Part shown: positions 5,781 through 7,600 of the stretch, in pieces
Layout of the letters: each line of letters starts with the position of its first letter
Numbering within the stretch: the first letter of the stretch is position 1
Source: an uncultured Actinomycetes bacterium
Lineage (GTDB): Bacteria; Actinomycetota; CALGFH01
DNA length: 7,600 nucleotides
Direction of reading: 5' to 3'
Assembly: GCA_937881255.1 (NCBI GenBank)
Contig: CALGFH010000242.1
Coordinates: 1-7,600, forward strand
Notes under the pieces: model-generated
Seen by the model: only the letters and a program-made list of their open reading frames with translations
Databases searched by the model: none
What the model was told of the DNA's origin: nothing
Position numbers and translations under genes: made by a program

Positions 5781-7105
5781 CCTCGACCGGGGCATCCGGG
5801 CCGTCGTCGCCTGGCGACCCTGGAGCCGACCCCTCCTCAGACCGCCATGTCCGGCTGCACGGCTGGCGCCACCCGGCCATCCTGGCCGTGGCCGCGGCCA
5901 CCGTCGCCGCCGGCTTCGCCCAGTTCGGCGCCACCACCGCCCTCGGCGACGTCGCCCGGGCCTTCGGCGAGACCGGCGACGGCACCTCGACGGTGGCCCG
6001 GGTCGGCCTCTCGGGCACCACCCTCGGGATCGGTCTGGCCATCGTCCGCCTGGCCTCCCTGGCCAGCCTGCCCCTGGCCTCCCTGGCCGACAGCCACGGC
6101 CGCCGCCGGATGCTGCTCGGCTGCGTGAGCGGCGGCCTGGCCGTCACCGCCCTCGCCGCCCTGAGCCCCGGGTACTGGTGGTTCGTGGCCCTGTTCGCCA
6201 TCGGCCGGCCGATGCTGTCGGCGACCAACGCCATCGCCGTGGTCGTCGCCGCCGAGGAGACCGAGACCCGCGACCGGGCCAAGGCGATCGCCCTGATGAC
6301 CGCCGGCTACGGCATCGGCGCCGGCCTGACCGCGCTGGTCCGCGGGGTCGCGGGGGAAGGGCTCGGGTTCCGGGGCGTGTTCGCCCTCGCCCTGGTGCCC
6401 CTGGCCGCGATCCCCCTGCTCGCCCGCCGCCTCGAGGAGCCCGATCGCTACCAGCGCCTCCGGGCCGCCGGGGACCCGGAGCTGGCCGCCACCCGGCCCG
6501 CCGTCCTCGGCCACGTCCGGGCCGAGCTGCGCCCCCGCCTGTGGCTGCTGGCCGTGCTCGCCTTCGCGATCGCGTTCGTCACCGGCCCGATGAACACCTT
6601 CCTGTTCGTCTACGCCGAGAACGCGCTCGGGATGTCCCGCTCCGCGACCGCCGCGATGGTCCTGGCCGCCGGCCCCGTCGGCCTGGTCGGGCTGCTGATC
6701 GGGCGGTGGGCGGCGGACCGCCTCGGCCGCCGGGTCACCGCCGCCGGCACCCAGGCGCTGGTCGCGCTGGCCGGGATGCTCACCTACAGCGGTTCGCGGG
6801 CCGCGGTGGCCGCCGGCTACCTGGCGGCGATCCTGGTCGCCTCGGCCTACGCGCCGTCGTTCGGCGCCCTCGGCTCGGAGCTGTTCCCGACCAGCGTGCG
6901 GGCCACCGTCGCCGGCTGGCTGGTGGCCGCCGGGGTCCTCGGCGCGGTGGCCGGCCTGGTCGCGTTCGGCCTGCTCACCGATGCCCTGGACAGCTTCGCG
7001 ACCGCCGCCGTGCTGATCTGCGCGCCGGTGGTCCTGACCTGCGTGCTGTTCGCCCGCCTGCCCGAGACCCGGGGACTGGAGCTGGAGCAGTCGGCGCCCG
7101 AGTGA
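5777..7105 (+). CDS. Major facilitator superfamily transporter, 12 helices, substrate unknown
   Basis: A protein of 442 residues, typical MFS length, with about 12 hydrophobic segments in two halves. The hydrophilic N tail (1-30) is followed by TM1 at about 32-50. The loop 2-3 signature (motif A) is seen at 101-111 (ASLADSHGRRR) and its counterpart in the second half at 309-319 (GRWAADRLGRR). The central cytoplasmic loop is about 217-252. FPTSVRATVAGW (370-381) and the C-terminal PETRGLELE (429-437) resemble sugar-porter and metabolite:H+ symporter families. The substrate cannot be assigned: sugars, organic acids, nucleosides and drugs are all possible. The gene is divergent from the secreted nucleotidase fusion, which makes import of a released product conceivable but unproven. 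The GTG start has a poor ribosome binding site and overlaps a possible leader ORF. No downstream in-frame start before TM1 is evident. Confidence 0.9.
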   Translation: MTSTGASGPSSPGDPGADPSSDRHVRLHGWRHPAILAVAAATVAAGFAQFGATTALGDVARAFGETGDGTSTVARVGLSGTTLGIGLAIVRLASLASLPLASLADSHGRRRMLLGCVSGGLAVTALAALSPGYWWFVALFAIGRPMLSATNAIAVVVAAEETETRDRAKAIALMTAGYGIGAGLTALVRGVAGEGLGFRGVFALALVPLAAIPLLARRLEEPDRYQRLRAAGDPELAATRPAVLGHVRAELRPRLWLLAVLAFAIAFVTGPMNTFLFVYAENALGMSRSATAAMVLAAGPVGLVGLLIGRWAADRLGRRVTAAGTQALVALAGMLTYSGSRAAVAAGYLAAILVASAYAPSFGALGSELFPTSVRATVAGWLVAAGVLGAVAGLVAFGLLTDALDSFATAAVLICAPVVLTCVLFARLPETRGLELEQSAPE

Positions 7106-7109
7106 CGCC

Positions 7110-7125
7110 CGGCCAGGCCCGGCCG
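7110..7125 (+). terminator. Weak hairpin just after the MFS gene
   Basis: CGGCC (7110-7114) and GGCCG (7121-7125) form a five-pair stem with a six-base loop, four bases after the stop codon. There is no T tract and the stem is short, so this is only a tentative terminator. Confidence 0.25.
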
Positions 7126-7161
7126 CGGCTCCTGTCAGTCCGCCTCCCGCCCGCCGTCCCG

Positions 7162-7167
7162 TATCCT
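7162..7167 (+). promoter_or_regulatory. Possible -10 element for the PRC-barrel gene
   Basis: TATCCT fits the TAnnnT pattern within the 166-base gap after the MFS gene, but no convincing -35 lies 16-18 bases upstream. If used, the leader would be close to 100 bases. Within it, CGGTT (7190-7194) and AACCG (7201-7205) form a small inverted repeat. Apart from this and the weak hairpin at 7110, I see nothing else in the gap. Confidence 0.25.
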
Positions 7168-7258
7168 GCTCCTGTCCTGCGGCTTTGCCCGGTTAGGCGG
7201 AACCGCTCGACGGGCAGTGAGGGTGGGCGCGGCCACAGCGGCGTGGATTGGCGAGTGC

Positions 7259-7266
7259 AAGGAGGA
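7259..7266 (+). promoter_or_regulatory. Strong Shine-Dalgarno of the PRC-barrel gene
   Basis: AAGGAGGA is nearly the full anti-16S complement, and the GGAGG core lies 6 bases before the ATG at 7272. It fixes the start of the last gene and is much stronger than the one preceding the MFS gene, suggesting high expression. Confidence 0.85.
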
Positions 7267-7271
7267 ACAGC

Positions 7272-7600
7272 ATGGCGGCCTTCGACCCGGCGACCCTCGA
7301 CCGCTGGCGGGCCCTCGCCATCGTCGACCGAGACGGCACCACGGTCGGGACCATCAGCGAGTTCTACCTCGACCGCGAGACCGGCTACCCCACCTGGGCC
7401 CTGGTCAACACCGGCCTCTTCGGCGCCACCCAGACCTTCGTCCCCCTGGTCCACGCAACCGAGATCAGCGACGGCCTCCAGGTCCCCTACGAGAAGAACC
7501 ACATCAAGGACACCCCCAAGGTCGACCTCCACGACGAGCTCAGCCCAGCCGAGGAAGCCGAGCTGTTCGCCCACTACGGCGTCGAGTACCAGCCATCCCC
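7272..7600 (+). CDS. PRC-barrel domain protein (3' end cut off by window)
   Basis: The frame runs open from the ATG to the window end, giving 109 residues. Residues about 11-72 form the PRC-barrel beta fold. The start has WRALAIVDRDGTTVGTISE, the middle has the typical YLDRETGYPTWALVNTGLFG, and TFVPLVHATE follows. The tail contains the characteristic KDTPKVD (79-85) and the acidic helix ELSPAEEAELFAHYGVEY (89-106), which usually follows the barrel in actinobacterial PRC-barrel proteins. Many of these carry a second region, such as a DUF2382/YsnF-type domain, and that would lie beyond the window. PRC-barrel proteins are small cytoplasmic proteins often linked to RNA processing, photosynthetic complexes or stress; the role here is unknown. 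A strong Shine-Dalgarno precedes the gene. It lies 166 bases after the MFS stop, so it is probably its own transcription unit. Confidence 0.88.
   Translation, partial: MAAFDPATLDRWRALAIVDRDGTTVGTISEFYLDRETGYPTWALVNTGLFGATQTFVPLVHATEISDGLQVPYEKNHIKDTPKVDLHDELSPAEEAELFAHYGVEYQPS

Noticed and set aside
5837..6514. Minus-strand frame of 225 codons inside the MFS gene
   Set aside because: Gly/Gln/Ala-rich low-complexity product with no domain, fully contained in a clear transporter gene.
7190..7220. SigB/SigH-type promoter (GGTT spacer GGGCAG) before the PRC-barrel gene
   Set aside because: The downstream box does not reach GGGTAT and the spacing is uncertain. Such matches are expected by chance in GC-rich DNA.

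Overview
The window looks like chromosomal DNA of a very GC-rich actinobacterium. By eye the third codon positions are overwhelmingly G or C. The gene families fit Actinomycetota: a MoxR ATPase coupled to a Rv1481-like von Willebrand A membrane protein, an exported metal-dependent phosphatase, and a PRC-barrel protein. No tRNA, rRNA, CRISPR array, transposase or phage gene is visible. I cannot place the organism below phylum.

Layout. (1) Positions 1-1605, plus strand: the 3' part of a MoxR-type AAA+ ATPase gene, overlapping by 4 bases a membrane-anchored VWA (BatA-like) protein with an intact MIDAS. The DUF58 gene that usually lies between these two is absent from the junction. (2) 1606-1648: a 43-base convergent gap with a 22-base tandem duplication that can fold into a GC-rich hairpin, probably a shared terminator. 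(3) 1649-5377, minus strand: one exported protein of 1242 residues. It joins an alkaline-phosphatase-superfamily phosphodiesterase/pyrophosphatase domain to a complete UshA-like 5'-nucleotidase, with all expected metal ligands in both halves. (4) 5378-5776: a divergent regulatory region. It holds a perfect TTGACA -35 for the minus-strand gene, a degenerate 27-29 base tandem repeat, long and short dyads, and a -10 for the plus-strand gene. (5) 5745-7105, plus strand: an 11-codon possible leaderless leader ORF whose stop overlaps the GTG start of a 12-helix MFS transporter. (6) 7106-7271: an intergenic leader with a strong ribosome binding site, followed by a PRC-barrel protein cut off by the window end.

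How the genes may work together. The ATPase and VWA protein probably form a chaperone-like pair for assembly or metal insertion into envelope complexes. The fused phosphatase has the parts to degrade nucleotides outside the cell in two steps: first to a nucleoside monophosphate, then to nucleoside plus phosphate. The divergent MFS permease could import a product, but only its position suggests this. The fused enzyme and the short leader ORF are the most interesting features. The rest is ordinary housekeeping or envelope biology.
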